Assembly: GCA_013286835.1 (NCBI GenBank)
Contig: JABDEZ010000014.1
Span: forward strand, 2,082 to 41,234
Origin: Bacteroidota bacterium
GTDB taxonomy: Bacteria; Bacteroidota; Bacteroidia; Chitinophagales; Chitinophagaceae
Length of the DNA stretch: 39,153 nt
Direction: 5' to 3'
Shown here piece after piece: positions 16,778 through 25,090 of the stretch. A program made the position numbers and the translations under genes. The first letter of the stretch is position 1, and the number at the start of each line of letters is the position of its first letter. The notes beneath the pieces were generated by a model that was given only the letters and a program-made list of their open reading frames with translations, searched no databases and was not told the DNA's origin.

Positions 16778-17020
16778 TTAGTTTCTGCAAACCACAAACA
16801 CAAACGGTACATTGGCCCGTTCTTTTATAGCTGCCCTTACTTTATGTTTTTGCTTTATTACTTTATATTTTTGAAGGTCTATAACCTCCAGGAAAGAAAC
16901 ATGCGACTTGTTAAGCCCCATATACCGCAGATAAGATGCCAGGAATACTGCTGAATATACATCGGCAGCTATAATATCTTTTACATAATGTAACCAAACC
17001 TTATCCTGCCCGCTCCACAT
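16778..17020 (-). CDS. Hypothetical 80-aa protein
   Basis: I do not recognise this product. It begins MWSGQDKVWLHYVKDIIAAD, has a mildly hydrophobic middle (VYSAVFLASYLRYMGL) and a Lys-rich stretch (KYKVIKQKHKVRAAIKER), and ends PFVFVVCRN. There is no signal peptide and no clear domain. The ATG lies 12 bases after the stop of a small lipoprotein gene on the same strand, and a stem-loop follows its end, so a two-gene transcript is plausible. No overlapping gene competes for this stretch. It could still be a chance frame, since it is short and has no known relatives that I can name. Confidence 0.4.
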   Translation of the reverse strand: MWSGQDKVWLHYVKDIIAADVYSAVFLASYLRYMGLNKSHVSFLEVIDLQKYKVIKQKHKVRAAIKERANVPFVFVVCRN

Positions 17021-17032
17021 AAAATATATGTT

Positions 17033-17194
17033 TTAATAGCTTCTTCTGGTTCTTGGGTTGTACATTCTGTTTATATCAGCGCCACAACCACACTTTTTAC
17101 TCGATGGTACCACCCTACAACTTTGTGCCATCAACACAACTACTGACATTATTAACGTACAAAGTATAATTTTGTTTTTCTTCGACAACTGCAT
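17033..17194 (-). CDS. Small lipoprotein (53 aa)
   Basis: From ATG 17194 the product starts MQLSKKNKIILCTLIMSVVV and has a lipobox-like LMAQSC, so the mature lipoprotein would begin at Cys29 and be about 25 residues long. The mature part is basic with a CGCG motif (KKCGCGADINRMYNP, ending RTRRSY). Tiny lipoproteins with this CGCG...RTRR ending are familiar in Bacteroidota, from memory. A longer frame from 17245 has no signal-peptide logic and was not used. The gene is divergent from the GT28-like gene with only about 34 bases between the starts. Function unknown; it is probably anchored in a membrane facing the periplasm. Confidence 0.6.
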   Translation of the reverse strand: MQLSKKNKIILCTLIMSVVVLMAQSCRVVPSSKKCGCGADINRMYNPRTRRSY

Positions 17195-17250
17195 TTTTTT
17201 ACTTGTATTGTAAAAATAAGAGATTTTAATGGTAAAAAAAAGCAAAGGAA

Positions 17251-18309
17251 TTGTTATTTGCCCCGCTCGATTGGGGTATGGGGCATACTACTCGCTGCAT
17301 TCCATTGATCAGGTATCTGCAATCTGCAGGGCATAATATTACATTTGCAGGCAATGATGCCCAATGTGCGCTTATTGAGAGAAACCTGCAAATAGAAACG
17401 ATATACCTCGAAGGTTATAATATTACCTACAGTAAAAGAGGCAGCACTTTCTCTGCACATCTGCTGCTGCAGATTCCTAAAATATTACGGACAATAAAAA
17501 AGGAAAAACAATGGCTGGACAAATTGTTAAGTGTACGGCAATTTGATGGGGTTATATCAGATAATCGTTATGGCATGTATAGCGCAGGCATACCGTCGGT
17601 AATAATGACCCACCAGCTCCGCATACAAACGGGATGGGGAAATCCTGCAGATAGTTTGCTACAGCGCCTGCACTATAGGTTTCTAAATAACTTTAGTGAA
17701 CGGTGGATCGTTGATGTGCCCGTCAATGGCCTTGCCGGACAATTAAGCCTTCCTGCTCACATCCCTTCCTATTCTTATTATATAGGGCTTTTATCGCAAC
17801 TGAGAAAGCCGGAAAATGCAGCAGAAGGCAGTGCACTCCTTATACTACTCTCTGGCCCTGAACCACAAAGAACAATACTTGCAGATTTACTATGGAAGCA
17901 AACACATAAACACACGGGTAAAGTTATTTTTATAGAGGGAAATGCAGGTAAAACTCGCAAAGAGATTCCTGCACATATTACTTGGTATGCCCAGGTAAAC
18001 AGTACTATGTTGCAACAGCTGGCAGAACAGGCTGCTATGGTTATTTGTCGTTCCGGTTATTCAACAATTATGGATATTGCAAGGCTGAATAAAAAAGCCA
18101 TCTTAATACCTACCCCTGGTCAGACAGAACAGGAATATTTGGGTAATTACCTGTACAGGAAAAACTTTTTTTTAACCAGTCCACAAAAGGGGTTCAATCT
18201 TGCTCATGCTTTGGATGCCGCATCAACGTTTTCATTTAACCTAACTTGTGCTGATAATGAGTTTTTCAGGTTTATACCTGTTGTTGATGCATGGTTATCC
18301 CGCTTTTAA
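17251..18309 (+). CDS. MurG/ALG13-like glycosyltransferase (GT28 C-terminal type), start disturbed by A8 run
   Basis: About 352 aa in this frame. The N-terminal motif LLFAPLDWGMGHTTRCIPLI is the G-x-G-H-x-T/S-R nucleotide-sugar-transferase start. The C-terminal half has CRSGYSTIMDIARL and IPTPGQTEQEYLGNYL, the donor-binding pattern of GT28/GT1 GT-B enzymes. The only start in this frame is TTG at 17251, which leaves almost nothing before the first beta strand. ATG at 17229 would give MVKKAKELLFAPLDWG if one A were removed from the eight A at 17234-17241, which fits the family far better. A one-base indel is therefore likely, as in priA. Its substrate is unknown. It could glycosylate a lipid or surface polymer. 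Confidence 0.82.
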   Translation: MLFAPLDWGMGHTTRCIPLIRYLQSAGHNITFAGNDAQCALIERNLQIETIYLEGYNITYSKRGSTFSAHLLLQIPKILRTIKKEKQWLDKLLSVRQFDGVISDNRYGMYSAGIPSVIMTHQLRIQTGWGNPADSLLQRLHYRFLNNFSERWIVDVPVNGLAGQLSLPAHIPSYSYYIGLLSQLRKPENAAEGSALLILLSGPEPQRTILADLLWKQTHKHTGKVIFIEGNAGKTRKEIPAHITWYAQVNSTMLQQLAEQAAMVICRSGYSTIMDIARLNKKAILIPTPGQTEQEYLGNYLYRKNFFLTSPQKGFNLAHALDAASTFSFNLTCADNEFFRFIPVVDAWLSRF

Positions 18310-18493
18310 TGTTATTTATTTTAAGCCTATTGGTAAAAAAAGTATATAGATATAATGGCGCTTAGAAAATTAGCATAAATTAGATAAATTATTATGATTT
18401 AGGCAGTTCTGGTGATTACAGAAGTTATGTATATAGTAATAATATAAAAATATATCAATAAAATGGAGCATTTTTTTAGTAGTAACTAGTAGT

Positions 18494-20170
18494 ATGGAGC
18501 AACATACCCGTATTACTATGATCCTAAAGAATACTTATCCCTCGTGTATGGTTCATGCTGTAACAAGCAAAGAGTTTACAGACCAAATCAATATTCAAAA
18601 CTTTTTATTAGTTATTGTTTTTTCAAATCATGTACAGCAGAGTATTTCTTTGTCCATAACAACTGGCCATTCTGTTTTGTTTGTGGCGCATAATGACGAG
18701 CAAGGCATGCATGCAATACAGGCTGGAGCCGATGATTATGTTCTTCTATCGCAGGTGGACAACGATTTTGCTATTGCGATACAAAAGATAATAACGCGGA
18801 GAAAAATTGCACCTCCACAGAAACTAGCTGATTATAGTAAGGGTGAAACATATGAGCTGATGCTTACTGCGCTCAATGAAGTGATTTGGTGTAAGAATAC
18901 AGAAGATTTTACACTGGAGTATGTTAATGATGCCTGCGAAACAGTTTTTGGTTATACCCGCGAACAGCTTATTCGCGATCATTCCCTTTTTATAGACAAC
19001 ATACATCCTGATGACAAAGAAACCTATCTGCGTGCATTTCAGCAAATGAAGGATACTAATGACTTGCAGGAATACGCCTTTCGGTTTCAGCATAAAACTG
19101 GTGATTGGAGGCATTTGAAGGGGAGAGGTGTAAGGGTGAAAGGAGGCGATCATGGCAAAGATCTGATTACAGGGATAACAGTGGATATTACGATGTTAGT
19201 AACATCTGAGGTCAATGTTCAAGAGAAAACAAAAGAGCTTGAATATATATTGGAATCTACAAGTTACTGCTTATATAGTGTGGACAAAGATTGGAATTTT
19301 ACCTATTTAAATCCAGCTACTGAGCGGCTTTTTAATGTGGAGCGATCGCAACTGCTTGGCAAGAATATGTGGGAGGTATTTCCACTTGGAAGGGATCCGG
19401 AAATGTATAGGAATTACCACCTTGCAATAGAGGAAAAAAGGATAGTAGCCTCAGAATATTTTTCGCCAAACATAAATAAATGGGTGTACTCCAGCGCCTA
19501 TCCCAACAGTAATGGACTAACTATATTTCTTAAAGATGTAAGCAAAAGAAAGGAATTGGAAGAGAAGGTTTTTACTGATCGGCAAAACCTGCTATCCATT
19601 ATGAATGCAACATCAGATATTATATGGTCTGTTGATAGAGACCTGAATATATTGGTAGCCAATCAGGCTTTTTGGGATACTGTCACTAAATCGCATGGGA
19701 AGTCTAAGGAAGAGATGGGTACTAAGATAACAGAGGCAATTTTTGGTGTAGAGACAGTAGGGTACTGGGCAACAATATATGCGCGTGCCTTTGAAGGCTT
19801 GTCTTTTAAAGTAGTAGAGGCATACAGCAGCCTACTTGGTGTCACCTATTCCGAAATAAGTATGAACCCCATTCGTGATTTTGAAAATAACGTAGTAGGG
19901 GTATCGTGCTTTTCAAGAGATATTACCAATACGAGAGAACATCTGACAAAAATAGAGCTGCAAAATCAGAAGATGCGGGAAATAGCATGGATACAATCTC
20001 ATAAAGTCAGGGGCCCTGTATCAACAATATTAGGGTTGGTGCAGCTCTTCAACATGGAGCAGCCTCATGATGCTACCAATCAAACAGTACTGGAAGGAAT
20101 AAAAGAAACTACTCAATACCTGGATGAAGTAATAAGGGAAATTGTAACTAAAGCAAAAGAAATAGAATAA
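18494..20170 (+). CDS. PAS-repeat sensor with DHp histidine but no ATPase domain
   Basis: 558 aa. Residues 1-105 look like a receiver fold (ending QAGADDYVLLSQ) in which the strand that should carry the phospho-acceptor Asp reads LLVIVFSN, so it is a pseudo-receiver. Three PAS domains follow (about 118-235, 245-355, 365-485), recognisable by LEYVNDACETVFGY and FTYLNPATERLF. The end is a HisKA-like dimerisation helix, IAWIQSHKVRGPVSTILGL, with His503. The protein stops 55 residues later, so the HATPase_c domain is absent. It cannot autophosphorylate as a normal kinase, and may be phosphorylated in trans or act as a dimerising sensor. It precedes the type III PKS operon, and a LuxR-type regulator lies beyond it. 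Confidence 0.82.
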   Translation: MEQHTRITMILKNTYPSCMVHAVTSKEFTDQINIQNFLLVIVFSNHVQQSISLSITTGHSVLFVAHNDEQGMHAIQAGADDYVLLSQVDNDFAIAIQKIITRRKIAPPQKLADYSKGETYELMLTALNEVIWCKNTEDFTLEYVNDACETVFGYTREQLIRDHSLFIDNIHPDDKETYLRAFQQMKDTNDLQEYAFRFQHKTGDWRHLKGRGVRVKGGDHGKDLITGITVDITMLVTSEVNVQEKTKELEYILESTSYCLYSVDKDWNFTYLNPATERLFNVERSQLLGKNMWEVFPLGRDPEMYRNYHLAIEEKRIVASEYFSPNINKWVYSSAYPNSNGLTIFLKDVSKRKELEEKVFTDRQNLLSIMNATSDIIWSVDRDLNILVANQAFWDTVTKSHGKSKEEMGTKITEAIFGVETVGYWATIYARAFEGLSFKVVEAYSSLLGVTYSEISMNPIRDFENNVVGVSCFSRDITNTREHLTKIELQNQKMREIAWIQSHKVRGPVSTILGLVQLFNMEQPHDATNQTVLEGIKETTQYLDEVIREIVTKAKEIE

Positions 20171-20290
20171 TAATTACCACTTTAAATAAAGCAGGCACGA
20201 AATTTACTATGGTTAAGGAATCAGATAGCTACAATAGGGATCTGTAAGTGAACATTGGGTTTGTCCCTTTACAATCAATACTGGAAATTC

Positions 20291-21385
20291 GTGGCCAAAA
20301 TAATATCGATCGCTACTGTTGTACCGCCGTATAAGCACAATCAGGATGGCATATGCCGTTTTATGAACTTGGCTTATAGCGATATTGGTGATAATGAAAG
20401 AAGGGTGTTAAAATTCCTCTATAATAAAAGTGGGATAGAGAGTCGCTACTCGGTAATAAAGGATTATTCTGTAGAGATGGAAGAATGGGAATTCTACCCT
20501 AAAACTGTTGGTATGGAACCTTTTCCCAATGTAGAGCAGCGGATGGAATGGTTTGACCGGCATGCCTGCGGACTTGCGCTCGATGCTTCACTTAAATGTA
20601 TTGCGGGTATAGCGGCAGTTGGCGATATTACACATCTTATCACTATAAGCTGCACTGGCATTAGTGCACCGGGTCTTGAACTGGCACTGATGCATGCTTT
20701 ACAATTACCGGTATCAGTAAGCCGTAGCACGGTCAATTTTATGGGTTGCTATGCAGCTGTACATGGTCTTAAACAGGCAAACGATATAGTACTTGCACAC
20801 CCTGAAGCAAAGGTGCTGATGGTATGTACTGAATTATGTACCCTGCACTTTCAGAAAACATATACCCCAGAGGCTATACTATCACCTATACTGTTTGCTG
20901 ATGGTTGTGCAGCAGTTTTAGTATCAGCAGATAGCGATCCTAACCCCGGCATACAACTCAACAGCTTTTATGCGGAGGTGATCAAGGATTCAAAGAATGA
21001 TATGACCTGGAATATATCTTCAACAGGATTTGTAATGACACTTTCAGGCGAAGTCCCCGATATCTTCAAGTCCGATATTGTACCGCTTAAAAAACGGGCG
21101 CTTCAAAAAGCGGGACTGACTGACGACGATATAAAGTACTGGAGTATTCACCCCGGTGGTAAACGTATTTTAGAATGCCTGGCTGCAGGGCTGGGGCTTA
21201 CTGATGAAGATGTAAAGTATTCTTATCAGATATTGCGTAATTATGGCAATATGTCGTCACCAACCATTCTCTTTGTACTTAACGAAATATGGAAGGAGCA
21301 CCAAGCTGAAAAAGGGGCACATATATTTGGAGCTGCATTTGGTCCCGGGCTCACCATGGAAAGTATGATCCTGACAATAGTATAA
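20291..21385 (+). CDS. Type III polyketide synthase (chalcone/stilbene/alkylresorcinol synthase family)
   Basis: I chose the GTG at 20291, giving AKIISIATVVPPYKHNQ, the usual family beginning; a TTG at 20255 adds 12 unrelated residues. With the GTG start the protein has 364 aa. The catalytic triad is complete: Cys153 in NFMGCYAAVHGL, His287 in SIHPGGKR and Asn320 in NYGNMSSPT. The His-Asn spacing of 33 equals that in plant chalcone synthase. The enzyme condenses an acyl-CoA starter with malonyl-CoA units, and bacterial relatives with neighbouring methyltransferase and flavoprotein genes make alkylresorcinols, alkylpyrones or phenolic lipids. Starter and product are not readable. It is followed 2 bases later by the methyltransferase. 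Confidence 0.92.
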   Translation: MAKIISIATVVPPYKHNQDGICRFMNLAYSDIGDNERRVLKFLYNKSGIESRYSVIKDYSVEMEEWEFYPKTVGMEPFPNVEQRMEWFDRHACGLALDASLKCIAGIAAVGDITHLITISCTGISAPGLELALMHALQLPVSVSRSTVNFMGCYAAVHGLKQANDIVLAHPEAKVLMVCTELCTLHFQKTYTPEAILSPILFADGCAAVLVSADSDPNPGIQLNSFYAEVIKDSKNDMTWNISSTGFVMTLSGEVPDIFKSDIVPLKKRALQKAGLTDDDIKYWSIHPGGKRILECLAAGLGLTDEDVKYSYQILRNYGNMSSPTILFVLNEIWKEHQAEKGAHIFGAAFGPGLTMESMILTIV

Positions 21386-21387
21386 AC

Positions 21388-22101
21388 ATGAGCTTTAAAT
21401 ACCGCAACAATACTCCTGAGCTGCTGGATGCTGATAATATACCTTACAGCGAAATGCATCTTAACCTGGCTGAGCTGGATACCATAAACACTTTGCTTGG
21501 TGGCCATAACATTACTAAAAAGGGCTTGCAGCATTTCCTTAATAAATACAAAGATTGGGACAGGCCTATAGTAATAGCAGAAATAGGTTGTGGGGGTGGT
21601 GATAACCTGTCTGCCATTCGTAAAGTGCTACTGGAGAGCGGCATAAAATACAGGCTTATAGGCATAGATATAAAACCTGAATGCACCATGTATGCGGCAA
21701 GAAAAGTACGCGACCTGGATACCGTATGGATATGTTGCGATTACAGGCAAACAAAATGGCCTGATGATATAAAACCTGATGTTATATTTTCGTCTCTCTT
21801 CTGCCATCATTTTACAAATGCACAATTGAATGGGCAATTGATATGGCTGGAGACTAATAGCAAACTTGGTTTTTTTATTAACGACTTGCAGCGTCATCCT
21901 GTTGCGTACTATTCTATAAAATTATTGACCTCAATTTTCTCTTCATCAAAATATGTGAAGAATGATGGTCCGCTTTCTGTGAAGCGTGCTTTTACAAAGC
22001 CTGAATGGAAAATTCTTTTACAAAAGGCCGGGATACCGGCATATCTGCTCTCTCACGAGTGGGCTTTTCGTTATCTAGTTTGTGTCAATCATGATGAATA
22101 G
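21388..22101 (+). CDS. SAM-dependent methyltransferase of the type III PKS operon
   Basis: 237 aa. Motif I is VIAEIGCGGGDNLSAI near residue 65, followed by LIGIDIKPE (acidic residue for SAM ribose), WICCDYRQ and DVIFSSLFCHHF. This is a class I methyltransferase fold. A hydrophobic, basic segment (HPVAYYSIKLLTSIFSSSKY) near residue 175 may contact a lipid-like substrate. It begins 2 bases after the polyketide synthase stop and overlaps the oxidoreductase by 20 bases, so the three proteins are made together. Most likely it O- or C-methylates the polyketide product. In comparable streptomycete phenolic-lipid operons the methyltransferase is of a different, membrane-bound family. Confidence 0.85.
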   Translation: MSFKYRNNTPELLDADNIPYSEMHLNLAELDTINTLLGGHNITKKGLQHFLNKYKDWDRPIVIAEIGCGGGDNLSAIRKVLLESGIKYRLIGIDIKPECTMYAARKVRDLDTVWICCDYRQTKWPDDIKPDVIFSSLFCHHFTNAQLNGQLIWLETNSKLGFFINDLQRHPVAYYSIKLLTSIFSSSKYVKNDGPLSVKRAFTKPEWKILLQKAGIPAYLLSHEWAFRYLVCVNHDE

Positions 22102-23227
22102 TACAGGATCGGATGTTATCATTATTGGGGGTGGTCTGGCAGGCCTTGCTTTGTCTATTTTGCTGGCTCAGCAACACCATACGGTAACTGTATTTGAAAA
22201 AGATGATTATCCCCGACATAAAGTTTGTGGTGAATATATAAGCATGGAAAGTTTCCCTTTCCTGGAACAGTTGGGCATCCTCCTTTCTGATATGAAGTTA
22301 CCAGTCATCAATAAGCTGTTACTTACTGATGTACATGGCAACGAGATGTTTACTGATTTGCCCCAGGGGGGCTTCGGTATCAGTCGTTATATGCTGGATG
22401 ATCTGCTGGCAAAAAGAGCTGTAGCATGTGGTGTTGTGCTTAATGTAAAAACCCGTGTTGATGATGTGTTGTTTGATGGTGATGGCTTCACTGTACTTGC
22501 TGCTGCCAGGCAATATACTGCAAAAATAGTGTGTGGTGCATGGGGCAAGCGCGCTAATATGGATGTGAAGTGGCACCGCTCTTTTATTAAAGAAAAGCAG
22601 AAAGGGCTGGATAACTACATAGGTGTGAAATATCACGTGCGCTTGCCGTGGACCGATAATCTGATAGCCTTGCATAATTTTAATGGTGGTTACTGTGGCA
22701 TATCGCGTATTGAAGATGACAAATGTTGCCTCTGTTACCTTACTACTGCTGCAAATCTTAAGCAAAATGGCAATGATATTGCTGAAATGGAACGAAATGT
22801 ATTGATGAAAAATCCTGCACTTGGGAAGATATTTTCAGAAGCCGAATTTCTTTATGATACCCCGGTTACAATATCGCAAATCAGCTTCAGGAAGAAGGAT
22901 ACTGTACTAAACCATGTATTGCTGCTGGGCGATGCAGCAGGTATGATCACGCCCTTGTGTGGCAATGGAATGAGCATTGCCCTGCATACCGCCAAAATAG
23001 CTTTTGGAGCAGTAGATAATTTTTTTATATCAGGCGGCCGTAAGCAGATGGAATACGTATATAACAAAGAATGGTGTAAGAAATTCTATTTTCGTATTTT
23101 TGCAGGAAGGATATTACAACGTATTTTTGAAAAACAGCTTGCAGGTAACATGTTCTTAAGTATATTTAAAAAACTGACTTTCCTGCATCAGCCTGTCATT
23201 AAGCTAACGTCAGGAAGACCATTTTAA
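22082..23227 (+). CDS. FAD-dependent oxidoreductase/hydroxylase of the type III PKS operon
   Basis: 381 aa. The N-terminal dinucleotide fold is VIIIGGGLAGLALSILLAQ with the second-strand acidic residue in TVFEKDDYPRHKVCGEYIS. The central GFGISRYMLDDLLAKRA and the late FAD motif LLLGDAAGMITPLCGNGMS complete the geranylgeranyl-reductase / FAD_binding_3-like flavoprotein plan. A basic C-terminal end could associate with membranes. It overlaps the methyltransferase gene by 20 bases. Either ring hydroxylation of the polyketide, as in phenolic-lipid pathways, or reduction of a prenyl or acyl double bond is possible. Context favours the former. Confidence 0.85.
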   Translation: MSIMMNSTGSDVIIIGGGLAGLALSILLAQQHHTVTVFEKDDYPRHKVCGEYISMESFPFLEQLGILLSDMKLPVINKLLLTDVHGNEMFTDLPQGGFGISRYMLDDLLAKRAVACGVVLNVKTRVDDVLFDGDGFTVLAAARQYTAKIVCGAWGKRANMDVKWHRSFIKEKQKGLDNYIGVKYHVRLPWTDNLIALHNFNGGYCGISRIEDDKCCLCYLTTAANLKQNGNDIAEMERNVLMKNPALGKIFSEAEFLYDTPVTISQISFRKKDTVLNHVLLLGDAAGMITPLCGNGMSIALHTAKIAFGAVDNFFISGGRKQMEYVYNKEWCKKFYFRIFAGRILQRIFEKQLAGNMFLSIFKKLTFLHQPVIKLTSGRPF

Positions 23228-23406
23228 TGGATTTTATATTTTATTTAAACAATTACAGTACTTATTTTGTTTAATTTGCACTGTTTGTTAGTATTTTATG
23301 TATTATTGTATTTATATAGATGTTACAATAATATTTTTACATTAACAATTCGTAAACAAAATAGTACCTCTATAAGAAATAAATTTACTTACTTATCTTT
23401 TTAATT

Positions 23407-24096
23407 ATGATCGGTTATCCCATACATGTCGCTCTTGCAGATACAAATACCTTAGTTCGTAATGGTATCGGCATGCTGTTGCAAAAGGCTGAAGATATTG
23501 TGATCGATTTCGACTTCGATAACACAAAACAATACTTCTACAATCTTGAAGCTGCTGACAAGCTGCCGGATATTTGCATTGTTGACATCAACATGCAAAA
23601 GCTTACCAGCTATGAGTTGTGCAGGAAAATAAAGAAAGAGTTTCCGAAAATGAAGATCCTCATCTTATCACCGTTAAATACCAGGCACAGCGTGCTGCGT
23701 ATGATGGCTAACGGGGTAAGTGGATATGTGCTTTATAACAGCGAACCAGAGGAACTCATCAGGGCTATCAGGGAAATTGCCAGCAAAGGCTACTACTTTT
23801 CTGATATTTTCCCGGAAGATGTGCTCAACCAGGTAAAGAAGAGAGAAGTGACCTTGCTGGGTATAACTGCACGCCAGGTAGAATTTTTAGGATATTGCTG
23901 TACAGATCTCAACTATCACCAGATAGCTGAAAAAATGAACGTTAACGTTCGTACTGTTGATGGCTATCGCGATATTTTATTCCAGAAATTCAAAGTTTAT
24001 AACAGGGCATCCATCGTAGTGTATGCTATAAAAGCAGGTTACATAGCGCTCAATAATATACCTGTAGGAAACTTACCGGTAGGCACAGCTGAATAA
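23407..24096 (+). CDS. LuxR-type response regulator with partly degenerate receiver
   Basis: 229 aa. The N-terminal receiver has the acceptor Asp60 in DICIVDINMQ, but the acidic pair of the pocket is reduced to LADTN (one Asp instead of two). The conserved Lys after the fifth strand is replaced by Tyr110 in SGYVLYNSEPEELI. The C-terminal LuxR/GerE helix-turn-helix (about 150-215) is intact: GITARQVEFL, YHQIAEKMNVNVRTVDGYR. It therefore binds DNA but may not be switched by ordinary phosphorylation. It stands alone 179 bases after the PKS operon in an AT-rich context, with no terminator visible before it. It could control the operon together with the PAS sensor. Confidence 0.85.
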   Translation: MIGYPIHVALADTNTLVRNGIGMLLQKAEDIVIDFDFDNTKQYFYNLEAADKLPDICIVDINMQKLTSYELCRKIKKEFPKMKILILSPLNTRHSVLRMMANGVSGYVLYNSEPEELIRAIREIASKGYYFSDIFPEDVLNQVKKREVTLLGITARQVEFLGYCCTDLNYHQIAEKMNVNVRTVDGYRDILFQKFKVYNRASIVVYAIKAGYIALNNIPVGNLPVGTAE

Positions 24097-24146
24097 TTTA
24101 TTTACACCGCAAAATGATGTAATTTGGGATGATATTATCCCGGGTT

Positions 24147-24566
24147 ATGAAGTACATTTTATCCCTCTCAGTTATAGCAGTTGGCTTATGCCTGTTTGTG
24201 TCCTGTAAAAAATCTTCGTCAGGCGGCGTAAAAGGCATGCTGGAGGCGAGGTGGAAATCTGAAGAAACTGCCATTGACAAAAATGGCAATGGCATCCTCG
24301 ATAGCAACGAAATTACCTATACAGACTCCCTAAACGACTATAGACTTTTTAACTCAGATGGCAGCGGTTCCGATATCGGTGCTGATTTGGGCAATTATCC
24401 TATACCCTTTCAATGGGCGGTGAGTACAGACAATACTTACTTAAGAATAATAGACACTACAAGCAGTGTCATTATTTTTCACATTGACCTGATCTCCAAT
24501 ACGCAGCTTATACTAAAGGATACTGCAGGCGGTATTGATACATGGAATGTGTATAAGAAAAGTTAG
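24147..24566 (+). CDS. Lipoprotein with EF-hand-like loop (lipocalin-like size)
   Basis: 139 aa from ATG 24147, which gives the clean lipoprotein signal MKYILSLSVIAVGLCLFVSC; an ATG at 24129 adds six residues. The mature part contains DKNGNGILDSNE, a perfect 12-residue EF-hand-type calcium loop (acidic or Asn at positions 1, 3, 5, 9 and Glu at 12). A beta-rich region follows (PFQWAVSTDNTYLRII, then FHIDLISNTQLILKDTAG) resembling small lipocalin-like Bacteroidota lipoproteins that report on stress or store ligands. Function unknown. It lies between the LuxR regulator and the convergent OsmC gene and is probably a monocistronic gene. Confidence 0.72.
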   Translation: MKYILSLSVIAVGLCLFVSCKKSSSGGVKGMLEARWKSEETAIDKNGNGILDSNEITYTDSLNDYRLFNSDGSGSDIGADLGNYPIPFQWAVSTDNTYLRIIDTTSSVIIFHIDLISNTQLILKDTAGGIDTWNVYKKS

Positions 24567-24616
24567 TCTCGTTTCCGCATTAAATACATCTCATACTACT
24601 CCCCATTAGCCTCTTA

Positions 24617-25090
24617 TTATACACTTGTTTTGCAGGTAGGCTTATGATGTACTGGGAAATTCATTGAGTTAGCTATAAAGCAACAATCATGCGCTTTGTC
24701 ATGCAGATCATTTGCCTTGTTTATCATGTGGTCTTCTGTTACCGTCACTATAGGGTTCAAGGTTACTTCTGTAAAATGCCCCGGCCCATTATCGGGCTGT
24801 ACCATTATACCTGTTGCGTTATCCTCGTACCCGGTTACAATAATGCCCGCGTCGGCACATAAGTGCAGGTACCATAGCATATGGCAGGTGCTCAGCGATG
24901 CCACTAGCATGTCTTCAGGGTTGTACTTCGTGTTATCACCACGAAAAGGAGTATCTGCTGAACCTGGGAGGTCTGGTTTGTTTACAACACTTATCGTATG
25001 GCTTCGTTCATAAGCATCGTAAGCCGATGTACCTGTGCCATTGTTGCCGGTCCATGTTACAGTGACGGGGTAGTTGTGTTGTTTGGGCAT
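24617..25090 (-). CDS. OsmC/Ohr-family peroxide-detoxifying protein
   Basis: 157 aa. The family cysteines are present: Cys69 in LVASLSTCHMLWYL and Cys136/Cys137 in KAHDCCFIANSMNF. The PEDMLVASLSTCHM helix and the C-terminal HxxCFIANS strand-helix are typical. Proteins of this family reduce organic hydroperoxides with a lipoyl or dithiol reductant, in the cytoplasm. The start MPKQHNYPVTVTW is normal, with the first beta strand right after it. The gene is convergent with the EF-hand lipoprotein and is followed by no clear terminator. It is transcribed in the same direction as the FAD oxidase upstream, 105 bases away, which could be a shared or separate transcript. Confidence 0.9.
   Translation of the reverse strand: MPKQHNYPVTVTWTGNNGTGTSAYDAYERSHTISVVNKPDLPGSADTPFRGDNTKYNPEDMLVASLSTCHMLWYLHLCADAGIIVTGYEDNATGIMVQPDNGPGHFTEVTLNPIVTVTEDHMINKANDLHDKAHDCCFIANSMNFPVHHKPTCKTSV

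Noticed and set aside
18463-18501. Repeated ATGGAGCA (18463 and 18494) as an alternative start or regulatory repeat for the PAS gene
   Set aside because: The first ATG meets a stop after eight codons and the repeat is only eight bases, so chance is likely.
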